From Gemmatimonadales bacterium (GTDB taxonomy: Bacteria; Gemmatimonadota; Glassbacteria; GWA2-58-10): a stretch of 33,547 nucleotides of DNA. The translations under genes and the position numbers were made by a program. The notes below the pieces were generated by a model. That model made no database searches. It was not told where the DNA came from and saw only the letters and a program-made list of their open reading frames with translations. The stretch covers positions 89,950 to 123,496 of the forward strand of contig JAJRTS010000101.1 of assembly GCA_024278175.1 (NCBI GenBank), written 5' to 3'. Below, one piece after another: positions 24,402 through 32,386 of this stretch; the stretch's first letter is position 1, and each line of letters starts with the position of its first letter.

Positions 24402-24431
24402 ATTGTACAGCTTCGGACATGTAAGTGTCAA
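24402..24431 (-). promoter_or_regulatory. Strong sigma70-type promoter for the cytochrome/GMC operon
   Basis: On the minus strand a perfect TTGACA (24431-24426) is followed after 18 bp by TACAAT (24407-24402), five of six matches to the -10 consensus. The transcript would start near 24395, about 50 nt before the cytochrome GTG. The 290-bp divergent gap (24343-24632) holds this promoter and a possible opposite one, but no gene. Confidence 0.65.
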
Positions 24432-24560
24432 GTGAGTTTACCGTCGTGGACAGGGCTGATGACCTTGGCTTCGGTCATTCTGCGCCCCCCGCCGGCGGAA
24501 ATCATTAACTGGCTCCCGATTCAGGCGTCGCACTCACGGTTCGCATTGTATAGCGTTGTG

Positions 24561-24588
24561 TTGACAAATTGCACCACTTAAGTTTAGT
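24561..24588 (+). promoter_or_regulatory. Candidate promoter for the cyclic-nucleotide-binding protein gene
   Basis: TTGACA (24561-24566) lies 16 bp before TTTAGT (24583-24588), about 40 bp upstream of the ATG at 24633. A perfect TATAAT (24604-24609) is also present, but no good -35 box lies at the right distance. Confidence 0.4.
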
Positions 24589-24632
24589 TTTGTTTCTCAA
24601 GCATATAATTACTCAAGCGGAGACTACCGAGG

Positions 24633-25130
24633 ATGCGGGACGACGTAATCAGAACAAGCCGCAGGAAACCCGGTGGCGGCCAGTCCACCTTCTCCCTCGA
24701 CCAGAAGCAATTGGTGGAGGAACTCTCCGAAACTGATTTTTTCTCTACGTTTACCTACGATGAAATAGCCTTGCTGATGTTCTGCGCGGATAATATCAGT
24801 TGCAGGCGAGACGAGTTGATTTTCCGTGAAGGCGACGTGGGCCGTCAGTTTTTCGCTATCCGCAAGGGCAAGGTGAAAATCAGGAGGGAAAAGAGCGGAA
24901 CCGTGCTGGCCACTCTGGGTCCGGGCGAGGTATTCGGTGAAATGGCCGTACTGGATAACCAGCCGCGGTCGGCTTCGGCCATAGCGGCCTCTGAGACCGA
25001 ATTATTTGCATTCGACGGCCACAGGCTGCTGGACGATTTCCCCCACCTCAGTGTTAAGCTGCTGCGTTACCTGGCACGGGAGCTGTCCCGCAGGCTGCGC
25101 GAGGCCGATATGCTGATCGATAAGTTTTGA
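24633..25130 (+). CDS. Stand-alone cyclic-nucleotide-binding domain protein
   Basis: A 165-residue protein made almost wholly of a Crp-type beta-roll domain (about 36-150). The phosphate-binding cassette FGEMAVLDNQPRSASA (101-116) has the Glu103 and Arg112 that bind cyclic nucleotide in CRP and PKA. A C-terminal helix follows, but there is no helix-turn-helix, kinase or channel domain. It may therefore be a regulatory subunit or sensor acting through protein contacts. GGAG lies ten bases before the ATG. It is divergent from the cytochrome/GMC operon and 97 bp upstream of the peptidase gene. Ligand (cAMP, cGMP or none) is inferred. Confidence 0.85.
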   Translation: MRDDVIRTSRRKPGGGQSTFSLDQKQLVEELSETDFFSTFTYDEIALLMFCADNISCRRDELIFREGDVGRQFFAIRKGKVKIRREKSGTVLATLGPGEVFGEMAVLDNQPRSASAIAASETELFAFDGHRLLDDFPHLSVKLLRYLARELSRRLREADMLIDKF

Positions 25131-25227
25131 AGTCCGTCCTACCACGGAGCGGCGGAACCATACTGAACAAGCCCGGCGTTATCGCCGGCGGATAAGCAGG
25201 GTACAAACCACGAAAGGCTCCCGTATC

Positions 25228-27120
25228 ATGTTCCATGCAGACGTTCTTGAAAAGTTGCGTAAAGAGACCTCAGGCGATCGCGCTCTTGAATATATCCTTC
25301 GCTTCTGGCCCCACGACAGGCTGTCCACGTTTCCCGGCTACCAACGCGCCGCCGAGGAGACCAGGCAGATAATGGAAGAGCTTGGCCTGAGCGATGCGGA
25401 AATCATGCGCTACCCCACCACGGGCAAAAACCATTTCGCCGACTGGGAAGGCCCGCAGGGATGGGACGCGATCCACGGCACTCTGGACGTTACAGCCCCC
25501 GGCGGAGAAACCCGCCGGATCGCCGACAGAAACGCCGACCCCTGCCACCTGATGCTCTGGTGCGGAAGCACCCCGGCCGGGGGGATAGACGCACCGATAG
25601 TGCGGGCCGACAGCAAAAAATCACTCAAGGGCAAACTGGTGTTCCACGACAAGGTGGCGCTGGAAAGCCCGTTGCGCAAAATGCTGATCGAGCAGGGCGC
25701 GCTGGGGGTTATCAGCGACGAGTTGCCTTACTGGCCCGACGTGCGCAGCCGCGAGGAAAACATGCAGATGGTGCGCTGGCACAACGCGTTCCTCTTTCCA
25801 CAGAACGAGGAAAACCTGCTGGCCTTCTCGATTAAACCGGCCGACGGCGACTGGCTGCGCGCCCTGCTGGCCGAGCACGGGGAGGTCAAGGCGTTCGCTG
25901 ATGTGCAGTGCCGCCTCTACGACGACACCCTGCCGGTTACCACCTGCGTGATCCCCGGCAGCAGCGAACCGGAAAAAGAGGTGTGGCTGATCCAGCATCT
26001 TCACGAGGTCGGCGCCCACGACAACGCCAGTGGCGTGGGCACGGCCCTCGAGGCGGTCCGCGCACTCAAGGCCTTGATCGACAGGGGCGTGATCGAGCCG
26101 CCCAGACGCACAATCCGCGTGATCTGCTCCTGGGAGATCATCGGATTTCTTGCCCATCTGTGCGCCAACCCGGAGATAACCGAAAACGTGGTCTGCGCTT
26201 TCAACCCGGACATGGTGGGCCCGGACATGGACAAGTGCAAGAGCTGGCTGCAGATTTACGTGGAGCCACACTGCAATCCGCACTGTATCGACGATCTGAC
26301 GATCGATCTGACCCGCCGCGTTTTCGAGCACCATCCGCGCTGGCACTGGGAAGTCAAGCCGTTCATGATCAACGACAATTTCATGGCCGATCCGGCGATC
26401 GGCGTACCCACTCCCTCGCTGATCTTCCTGCACGACCGCCACTACCATTCCTCCAGCGACAGGCCGGAAAACCTCAGCCCGCTGGTGATGGGCGAGATGG
26501 CGGCCCTGCTGGGGGCCGGGGTCTACACCATGACCTGCGGGGGGGCCGAATCAGCGGCCGAACTGCTGGAACTGGCCCTGGAAAACTGCCTTCGCGAACT
26601 GGGCTCGCTGGCCGCGCATTCCAACGGCGGGGCCGCCTATGACGAGCGCCTGCGGCATCTGGTCCCGGTATTCGAGAAACGGCTGGAATCGGTTGTGGAC
26701 CTGCTGAGCCCGGGCGATGACGCCGCCGGGTTGGGAAAAGCCATCACAGCGGCCAGGGGAAAACTGGCGAAATTTGCCGAGGCAGGCAGGTCTGAGGGCG
26801 AGACGTTCAGCCATCAGCCGTCGAACAGGAAAGAAAAAGAGGCGTCCGGGCTGATCCCCGTGCGCAAGCTGTGGGGGTCCTACGGGCTGGCCAGGGTACC
26901 GGAAAAAGTGCTGAAAAAGCGCAAGCTCAATTTCTGCACCTGGTCTTACGAGAACAACGCGCCGATTTTCTGGTCGGACGGCAAGCGCAGCATTTTCGAG
27001 ATCCAGTGGCTGGTCGGCCAGGAGCTTGGCAAGACACCGGATATCGGTTACCTGCTTACGCTTTTCCGCACGCTGGAGGAATACGATTATTTTAAGCTGA
27101 AGAGACCTTCGAAAAAATAA
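25228..27120 (+). CDS. M28/DUF4910-like metallopeptidase with C-terminal winged-helix-like region
   Basis: A 630-residue cytoplasmic protein without a signal peptide. Residues 120-230 resemble a protease-associated insert. The peptidase-like core has HLHEVGAHDNASG (257-269), WEIIGF with Glu303, FNPDMVG (Asp328) and YHSSSDRPEN (His407), in the order of the zinc ligands of M28 aminopeptidases. Instead of the usual Glu-Glu pair there is Glu-Ile, as in the DUF4910 group, so the metal site may differ. The last 90 residues (RKLWGSYGLARVP ... YFKLKRP) look like a small helical, winged-helix-like domain. AAAGG lies ten bases before the ATG. Substrate unknown; a role in peptide or modified-sugar deacylation is possible. 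Confidence 0.7.
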   Translation: MFHADVLEKLRKETSGDRALEYILRFWPHDRLSTFPGYQRAAEETRQIMEELGLSDAEIMRYPTTGKNHFADWEGPQGWDAIHGTLDVTAPGGETRRIADRNADPCHLMLWCGSTPAGGIDAPIVRADSKKSLKGKLVFHDKVALESPLRKMLIEQGALGVISDELPYWPDVRSREENMQMVRWHNAFLFPQNEENLLAFSIKPADGDWLRALLAEHGEVKAFADVQCRLYDDTLPVTTCVIPGSSEPEKEVWLIQHLHEVGAHDNASGVGTALEAVRALKALIDRGVIEPPRRTIRVICSWEIIGFLAHLCANPEITENVVCAFNPDMVGPDMDKCKSWLQIYVEPHCNPHCIDDLTIDLTRRVFEHHPRWHWEVKPFMINDNFMADPAIGVPTPSLIFLHDRHYHSSSDRPENLSPLVMGEMAALLGAGVYTMTCGGAESAAELLELALENCLRELGSLAAHSNGGAAYDERLRHLVPVFEKRLESVVDLLSPGDDAAGLGKAITAARGKLAKFAEAGRSEGETFSHQPSNRKEKEASGLIPVRKLWGSYGLARVPEKVLKKRKLNFCTWSYENNAPIFWSDGKRSIFEIQWLVGQELGKTPDIGYLLTLFRTLEEYDYFKLKRPSKK

Positions 27121-27136
27121 TTCCGAGTGTCCTCCG

Positions 27137-27178
27137 GGCGACCGGCCGGTCGCCTGCGGGCGAACACAAGGTTCGCCC
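27137..27178. repeat. Two adjacent palindromes downstream of the peptidase gene
   Basis: GGCGACCGGCCGGTCGCC (27137-27154) is a perfect 18-bp palindrome, and GGGCGAAC ... GTTCGCCC (27158-27178, loop ACAAG) is a perfect 8-bp hairpin. The second matches, from memory, a widespread intergenic repeat of the GGGCGAACACAAGGTTCGCCC kind. Lying 17 bp after a stop codon, the pair may end transcription, although no U-tract follows. The remaining gap to 27318 shows nothing else. Confidence 0.65.
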
Positions 27179-27318
27179 CTACGAGACATGTGATACATTT
27201 GGACTTAAAGCCCATTTTATCATTCAAATTTCGGTTATAGGGTTGCTAATAAACAACTCTCACAACCGGTCCGGGATTAAATCAAAGGTCTCCTGAAAAA
27301 ATCCTGAGCGCTCGCCGT

Positions 27319-28053
27319 TCAGCCGTGATAGCCCGGCATCCGGCGATGACGCTCGATTACGCGGCGGATAAACCGCCGCGCGCAGGTTACCATCAGCTCG
27401 TAAAACGCCTCGCCCTTTTCGGCGGTAGCCCTGGTGGCCAGTCCCCAGGGTTTGCCGCCACCCAGGGCGTGAACGGAAAACATGTCCAGCTCCACGCGCA
27501 GGGCGTCGGGATCGCCGTCCTCCAGCCTGTCGGTGCGCACGGCATCCGGCCAGAGATGCATCATCACCGATACCTCGATCTCCCCACAGTGCAACTCGTT
27601 GGTCCCCTCGAATATTTTCGCCATCTCCACATGCGGCACCATCTCCCACGGATCGACAAAAATCGTCTTTTTACCCGGGTTGAGATAGTTGATCCGCCGC
27701 ACGGCCGGCCGCAGCGCAAAATTGCCGCCGTGGGAATTGAGGATCACCACAATTTCGAACCCCTGGCGGTAAAGGCTGTCGACCACATCGCCGGCCACAG
27801 CGTCCAGCGTTGCCGGCATCAGGGTAACAGTGCCCGGCGCTCCGCTGTTCTCCATCGAGGTGCCGAACGGCAGCGGCGGCAGCACATAGCTGTTGAAATG
27901 CGCGGCGATATCGGCGGCCAGGCGGGCGCTCTGCCGAATATCGGCATCCAGCGGCAAAATGCCGAAATGCTGTTCACAGGCTCCCACGGGCAGGAAGGCG
28001 ATCTCCGCCCCCGCGTCTTTAAGTTCGTGGCTGGTGGAATTGGTATCTATCAT
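27319..28053 (-). CDS. Creatininase-family amidohydrolase
   Basis: A 244-residue metal-dependent hydrolase of the creatininase family. The metal-binding block is GACEQHFGILPLDAD (the family usually has EQHGPHLPLGTD), followed by NSHGGN with its metal-ligand His and ELHCGEIEVSVMM carrying the last Glu ligand. The fold is shared by creatinine amidohydrolase, a formamide hydrolase of riboflavin/F420 biosynthesis in archaea (ArfB) and mycofactocin MftE; the actual substrate here is unknown. GGGGAG sits eight bases before the ATG. It is the first gene after the flagellar operon and separated from it by 195 bp in which I see no gene. Confidence 0.8.
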   Translation of the reverse strand: MIDTNSTSHELKDAGAEIAFLPVGACEQHFGILPLDADIRQSARLAADIAAHFNSYVLPPLPFGTSMENSGAPGTVTLMPATLDAVAGDVVDSLYRQGFEIVVILNSHGGNFALRPAVRRINYLNPGKKTIFVDPWEMVPHVEMAKIFEGTNELHCGEIEVSVMMHLWPDAVRTDRLEDGDPDALRVELDMFSVHALGGGKPWGLATRATAEKGEAFYELMVTCARRFIRRVIERHRRMPGYHG

Positions 28054-28248
28054 CTGTGAGTCTCCCCGCGTCTTTACCGCTCAAGTTCATTGACATCGGC
28101 ACAGCCCTGTCCGGCCAGGAACCTGACAATGCCGCGATGACATAATATAAGCAACAATGGCCGACGGCGACACCGGCACATCAGCCGCTAACGGCAGGGA
28201 AATGGAACATCATGGTATAAGGGGAGTTCCGCGCTGGAAAGCAAAGCT

Positions 28249-28965
28249 TTATGCGTCTTTTTTGCCCCGGGAGAGCAGGTTCTGGTAGATATTTTTGAAG
28301 CCTCCGCCCTGTTCGCCGCCCTCGCCGGCCGCGTCCTCGACTATCCTGCTCACCTCATCCGGATCGTCGATCTCCGCCAGAGTAGTGATCGTGCTGTCGG
28401 TTACGCCCAGCAGCAGCAGCCTGTCGGCTAAACGCACCAGCGTAACGCTTTTCTTCGGTCCCAGGTGAAACTGGCGGATCACCCGGAACTGCTCACCGGA
28501 AATCCCGCCGCCGAGCGGCTTGAACAGGAACTTGCGCAGAAAATGGAGAAACAGCACCAGCAGCCCCATCACGATCAACACCATCGAGACGTTCTTGACG
28601 CTGAACACGGAATCAGGCTGTTGGTAAGGGATGTCGAGCGGGTGGGGCTGCTGGCCGCCGCCGGTGCGCGACAGGCGCTGGACCATGCTGTCGGCGGCCG
28701 CGACGGGCCCGCTGGAATCAATCCGCGTACTATCGGCCCGCGGCTGCACCTCGGCAACGGCCGAATCGGCCGTAGTGGCGAGCGCAAAGGCCAGAACCTG
28801 ACCCTGGAAAAGCAGCAGAGTACAAAGCAGCAACAGGCAACTCCCGGACGGGAGCCGCGCGGATGAGGACACGCTGGACTTCGGCCCCGTGCAATCCGGG
28901 CCTGACAGGAGTTCGGGCACTGTCACCTCGTTAAATTTCAAAGTGGAAACGGACCGGCCACTCAT
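28249..28965 (-). CDS. fliO: Flagellar biosynthesis protein FliO
   Basis: A 238-residue protein with a signal-like hydrophobic stretch (about 42-62), a low-complexity extracytoplasmic linker rich in Ala, Asp and Ser, one membrane helix (about 125-142, VSMVLIVMGLLVLFLHFL) and the FliO domain GEQFRVIRQFHLGPKKSVTLVRLADRLLLLGVTDSTIT. FliO helps assemble the FliP ring of the flagellar export apparatus. The ATG at 28965 gives about 40 residues before the hydrophobic stretch; a GTG at residue 32 would produce a more normal signal peptide but has no ribosome-binding site. It starts 11 bp after fliY and is the last flagellar gene here. Confidence 0.88.
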   Translation of the reverse strand: MSGRSVSTLKFNEVTVPELLSGPDCTGPKSSVSSSARLPSGSCLLLLCTLLLFQGQVLAFALATTADSAVAEVQPRADSTRIDSSGPVAAADSMVQRLSRTGGGQQPHPLDIPYQQPDSVFSVKNVSMVLIVMGLLVLFLHFLRKFLFKPLGGGISGEQFRVIRQFHLGPKKSVTLVRLADRLLLLGVTDSTITTLAEIDDPDEVSRIVEDAAGEGGEQGGGFKNIYQNLLSRGKKDA

Positions 28966-28976
28966 CGCTCCCTGCT

Positions 28977-29978
28977 TCAGGAGGTCTGCAGCATCTTGAT
29001 CCGCTCCTCCATGCTGATCAGGTGTGTGATCCGGACACCGAAATTCTCGTCGACAACGACAACTTCGCCCTCGGCGAGCTTTTTATTGTTGATCAGCAGG
29101 TCAACAGTTTCCCCAGCCATCTTGTCCAGTTCGATCACCGATCCCGGGCCGAGTTCCAGAATATCGCGCACGAGCATGGTAGTGCGGCCCAGTTCGATCG
29201 AGACATCGAGCTTGATGTCCATCAGCAGTTCCAGCCGCTCCCGTTCCTTATCGCCGATACTGGACACCTGAGGCATGGCGATTCCCCCGCCACCGCTCAC
29301 ATCTCCGCCCACATCAAAATCTTCGCCGCCGCCGGAAACATCCAACCCGGCCAGGTCCATATCGAGATCGCCGGCCATCTCCGCGCCGCCGGGCTCGGCT
29401 TGTTCCGCCGCGCCGCTGCCGAATGCGCCGGCCACTTCCTGGATCACCGGGTACGGCACCAGCAGGGCCAGATTGCCCTCGGAAGCGCCCTCGATTTCCA
29501 GCACCAGCATCAAAAGGGTCATCTCGTCGAACTCGATTCCGGAAGCGGCCACCTCGGCCAGCTTGGCCGTCGAGGGCTGGAAATCCACTGTTTTACCGAC
29601 TTTAGCGGTAAGGGAAGTGGCCGTGGCGCCCATCATCTGGTTGACGCCTTCCTGGATGGCGTCGATATGGTCTTCATTGAACTCCGCGCTGCCATCGCCC
29701 ATCATCATCAGATCACTGAGCTTGGCCACCAGCGGTTTGCCTATCAGGAACTGGGGGACCGCCTCGAATCCGGTGGCGAACGGGCATTCGACGACCACTG
29801 CTTCATCGGGGAAACTGCCGCCCAGCGCATCGGCATCGGCCTCTCCCGTGGCCTCGACCTTGATTTCGATTTTCTTGTCCAGCAGGGTGGACATCACCAC
29901 CGCGCTTTCCTCGGCCACCAGCGAGGCGAACTCCTGGAGGGCCTGCTGTTCTTCGGGGGCCAGTGTGAAGTTACTCAT
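28977..29978 (-). CDS. fliY: Flagellar motor switch protein FliY (CheC-like domain plus FliN domain)
   Basis: A 333-residue protein. Residues 10-190 form a CheC/CheX-type phosphatase domain: DAIQEGVN (106-113) and Pro135 match the active-site pattern D-x3-E-x2-N-x21-P. The equivalent first site (residues 18-30, ASLVAEESAVVM) lacks the Asn, so only one site seems active. A Gly/Asp-rich linker (195-240) leads to the C-terminal FliN domain (about 250-330: LELLMDIKLDVSIELGRTTM, VIELDKMAGETVDLLINNKKLAEGEVVVVDENFGVRIT), which forms the lower C-ring. FliY therefore combines switch structure and CheY-P dephosphorylation. Its ATG lies inside the fliM stop (8-bp overlap). Confidence 0.92.
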   Translation of the reverse strand: MSNFTLAPEEQQALQEFASLVAEESAVVMSTLLDKKIEIKVEATGEADADALGGSFPDEAVVVECPFATGFEAVPQFLIGKPLVAKLSDLMMMGDGSAEFNEDHIDAIQEGVNQMMGATATSLTAKVGKTVDFQPSTAKLAEVAASGIEFDEMTLLMLVLEIEGASEGNLALLVPYPVIQEVAGAFGSGAAEQAEPGGAEMAGDLDMDLAGLDVSGGGEDFDVGGDVSGGGGIAMPQVSSIGDKERERLELLMDIKLDVSIELGRTTMLVRDILELGPGSVIELDKMAGETVDLLINNKKLAEGEVVVVDENFGVRITHLISMEERIKMLQTS

Positions 29979-30987
29979 CCTTGATCGCTCCCTGTTTGAT
30001 TTCCGAGACTACCTGCACGGCCTTATGGCTGCGATAGACTCCCGGCTTGGCCCTGAACTTGGACATATCGCCGATTTTGAGCTCCAGCAACTGGTCCAGC
30101 CTGTTGTCGAGTTTGATGATGTCGCCGTCCTCCAACCCGAGAATCTCGCGCAGGGACAACTGAGTATCCCCAAGATTCACAGCCACCGGAATATCCGCCC
30201 GGCGCAGCTTGTGCCGCACGATAGTCTCGTCGTGGTGCGAGCGTTTTTTCTGGTTATGCGCTATCTGGTGCTGAGCACTCAGCTTGGGCATCACGTCCTC
30301 AAGCACGAAATAGGGGAAACAGAGGTTTAGCAGGCTACTGAAGTCCTGAATCTTGACCTCGAAAGAGATCATGATCGCGGTCTCGCCGGGCGGGCTGATC
30401 TGGATCAACTGCGGGTTGGTTTCGAAGTCTTTCAGTTCCAGAGTAAGCGGAGTGATATTCTGCCAGGACCGCACCAGTTGCTCCAGGCCGTTGTCGACAA
30501 TCTTCTTCATCACGTTCTGTTCGATAATCGTGATCTCGCGGGCTTCCTGGATCACGCCGCCCTCGCCGCCGAAACTGCGGTCAATGATGTAGAGTACAAG
30601 CTGGGGGCTGATTTCCAGGATCGCATCACCTTCGAGCTCCTTGATATTGAAGATATACACGGCGCTCGGATCGGCCATCGACATGATAAACTCGGAGTAG
30701 GTGAGCTGGTCCACCGAGGTCAGGTCGATATCCACCAGGCTGCGCAGCCGGGTGGAGAGATGGGTGGCGAACCCGCGGGCGAACGATTCGTGGATCGTCT
30801 GGATCGTGCGGAGCTGATCCTTGCTGACCCGGTTGGGGTGTTTGAAATCGTAGAGGCTGACCAGCTTTTCCTTCTGGTCTTCTTCGCCGCCACCGGCTTC
30901 CGGAGCGGCCTCCGCGCCAACATCGGCGCCGAGTCCTTCGCCGCTGAGCAGGGCATCGATTTCTTCCTGTGAAAGAATCTTACTCAT
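29971..30987 (-). CDS. fliM: Flagellar motor switch protein FliM
   Basis: A 338-residue C-ring protein. The N-terminus LSQEEIDALLS (5-15) is the CheY-P-binding peptide, joined by an acidic/glycine linker to the middle domain (YDFKHPNRVSKDQLRTIQTIHESFARGFATHLS onwards), which contacts FliG, and a C-terminal FliN-like domain (ADIPVAVNLGDTQLSLREILGLEDGDIIKL). All regions are intact and the length is normal. AGGA lies six bases before the ATG. It starts 20 bp after fliL and overlaps fliY by 8 bp. It is the target of phosphorylated CheY, so chemotaxis genes should exist elsewhere in the genome. Confidence 0.96.
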   Translation of the reverse strand: MSKILSQEEIDALLSGEGLGADVGAEAAPEAGGGEEDQKEKLVSLYDFKHPNRVSKDQLRTIQTIHESFARGFATHLSTRLRSLVDIDLTSVDQLTYSEFIMSMADPSAVYIFNIKELEGDAILEISPQLVLYIIDRSFGGEGGVIQEAREITIIEQNVMKKIVDNGLEQLVRSWQNITPLTLELKDFETNPQLIQISPPGETAIMISFEVKIQDFSSLLNLCFPYFVLEDVMPKLSAQHQIAHNQKKRSHHDETIVRHKLRRADIPVAVNLGDTQLSLREILGLEDGDIIKLDNRLDQLLELKIGDMSKFRAKPGVYRSHKAVQVVSEIKQGAIKDE

Positions 30988-31007
30988 CGCACTTCCTATC
31001 CGCCTGT

Positions 31008-31577
31008 TTACTGGATGGTATACTTGGAGAACACCACCCTGGGAACATTCAGTTCCGGGTATTTTGTTTTGAAATGAAGTTTTATCAGAGCGTTGATGTC
31101 GTCCTTGAGCTCCTCGCGCAGAATCTTCTGATCCTTGAAATCATCCAGTTCGTCCATCCGCTTGCGGCTGATCCGTTCGATAATCAGCGCGCGGAACTCC
31201 GGGTCCAGGTCCTTTATCAGATCGGCGTACTCCTGCTGGACGTAAATATTGACGCTGACACTCAGATAGCGCTGCCCGCCGGTCTCGGCCGGGTTGACAA
31301 TCACGTCCTCGACAGCGTAGGTGGTATACGCGCTCAGATCTTCCACGTCCTCGCCGCGGCCCTCCTCGGTCTGCTTTTCCTCCGGCATGGGCTTGGTTTC
31401 AGGTAACTTCGGCGCGATAAAGGTGCTGACCAGAAAATAGGCCAGCACCGCCTGCACCATCACAAGCGGCAGACCGATCAGGATCAACGTCTTTGGCGAC
31501 AGTTTGGATTTGGACGACTGTTGGGGTTGATCTTCCCCCCCGCCATCTTCAGTCATTTCTTCGGGCTCTTGAGCCAT
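31008..31577 (-). CDS. fliL: Flagellar basal body-associated protein FliL
   Basis: A 189-residue inner-membrane protein: an acidic, glutamine-rich cytoplasmic N-terminus, one membrane helix (about 30-52), an acidic linker and the periplasmic FliL domain ending VPRVVFSKYTIQ, the typical C-terminus. FliL forms rings around the stator and supports torque. GGAG precedes the ATG by eight bases. The gene is 65 bp downstream of motB and 20 bp upstream of fliM, the usual order. Confidence 0.92.
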   Translation of the reverse strand: MAQEPEEMTEDGGGEDQPQQSSKSKLSPKTLILIGLPLVMVQAVLAYFLVSTFIAPKLPETKPMPEEKQTEEGRGEDVEDLSAYTTYAVEDVIVNPAETGGQRYLSVSVNIYVQQEYADLIKDLDPEFRALIIERISRKRMDELDDFKDQKILREELKDDINALIKLHFKTKYPELNVPRVVFSKYTIQ

Positions 31578-31642
31578 TGCAACCGCTCCGTGGCATTCGA
31601 GGAGCCGTTTCCCATCACCTGCACGGCGATGCGGACCGGCAA

Positions 31643-32359
31643 TTACATGAACGGGTCCTCGGTTTCCTTTTTATACTCCATGAACAGTTCGATGCGTCTG
31701 TTTTTCGCCCTGCCCTCGGCCGTAGCGTTGTCCGCCACCGGACGGTACTGTCCGTAGGCTACCGGGGCCAGACGGCTGGGATGAATCTTGGAAAAGTCGA
31801 TCGCGAACCGGACGACGCTCAGCGCCCTGGCGAATGACAAATCCCAGTTGCTGTCGTACTCTCCGCCCGCGATCCTGGTATTGTCGGTGTGGCCCTCCAC
31901 GCGGATCACATTCGGCCAGCCGCGGGCAATCTTGAACACCTCTTCGAGCAGCGGGTACGAGTCGGGGTTCATCTCCGCCCGACCTTTCTCGAACAGCACC
32001 GGCGCGCTGATCGTGAGCGCCACTCCCTTGTCCTCGACCACAACCTTGACACTTTCTCCCAGGTTCTTGCTCTCGATAAAATCCTGCATGTTCGATACCG
32101 ACTTATCGATAATCGCCCGCTGGATATTTTTCAGCGTTGGCAGCGGCGTGTTTTCCAGGCTGATAATCGCCGGGTCGGCGGTCATCACTCCGAACGCTCC
32201 GCGCAGGCTGCCGGCAGCCACCCAGAAATCGCGCTCGACAATCTTGCTCATCGAAACGATCAGCACGAAGAAACACAGCAGCAGGCTCATCAGATCGCTG
32301 AACGTGGTCATCCATGCCGGTGAACCGACCTCGCATTCCGGACACTTATCCTTGGCCAT
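31643..32359 (-). CDS. motB: Flagellar stator protein MotB
   Basis: A 238-residue stator subunit. The N-terminus holds the proton-channel segment PAWMTTFSDLMSLLLCFFVLIV with the essential Asp22, preceded by CPEC. A plug/linker region follows, then an OmpA-like peptidoglycan-binding domain (about 130-230: VEGHTDNTRI, DLSFARALSVVRFAI, GRAKNRRIEL). The sequence shows no clear mark of proton rather than sodium use. The ribosome-binding site is weak, and the gene starts 27 bp after motA. Confidence 0.95.
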   Translation of the reverse strand: MAKDKCPECEVGSPAWMTTFSDLMSLLLCFFVLIVSMSKIVERDFWVAAGSLRGAFGVMTADPAIISLENTPLPTLKNIQRAIIDKSVSNMQDFIESKNLGESVKVVVEDKGVALTISAPVLFEKGRAEMNPDSYPLLEEVFKIARGWPNVIRVEGHTDNTRIAGGEYDSNWDLSFARALSVVRFAIDFSKIHPSRLAPVAYGQYRPVADNATAEGRAKNRRIELFMEYKKETEDPFM

Positions 32360-32386
32360 CCCGGGGTCCCGCCTCTGGCAAAAAAC

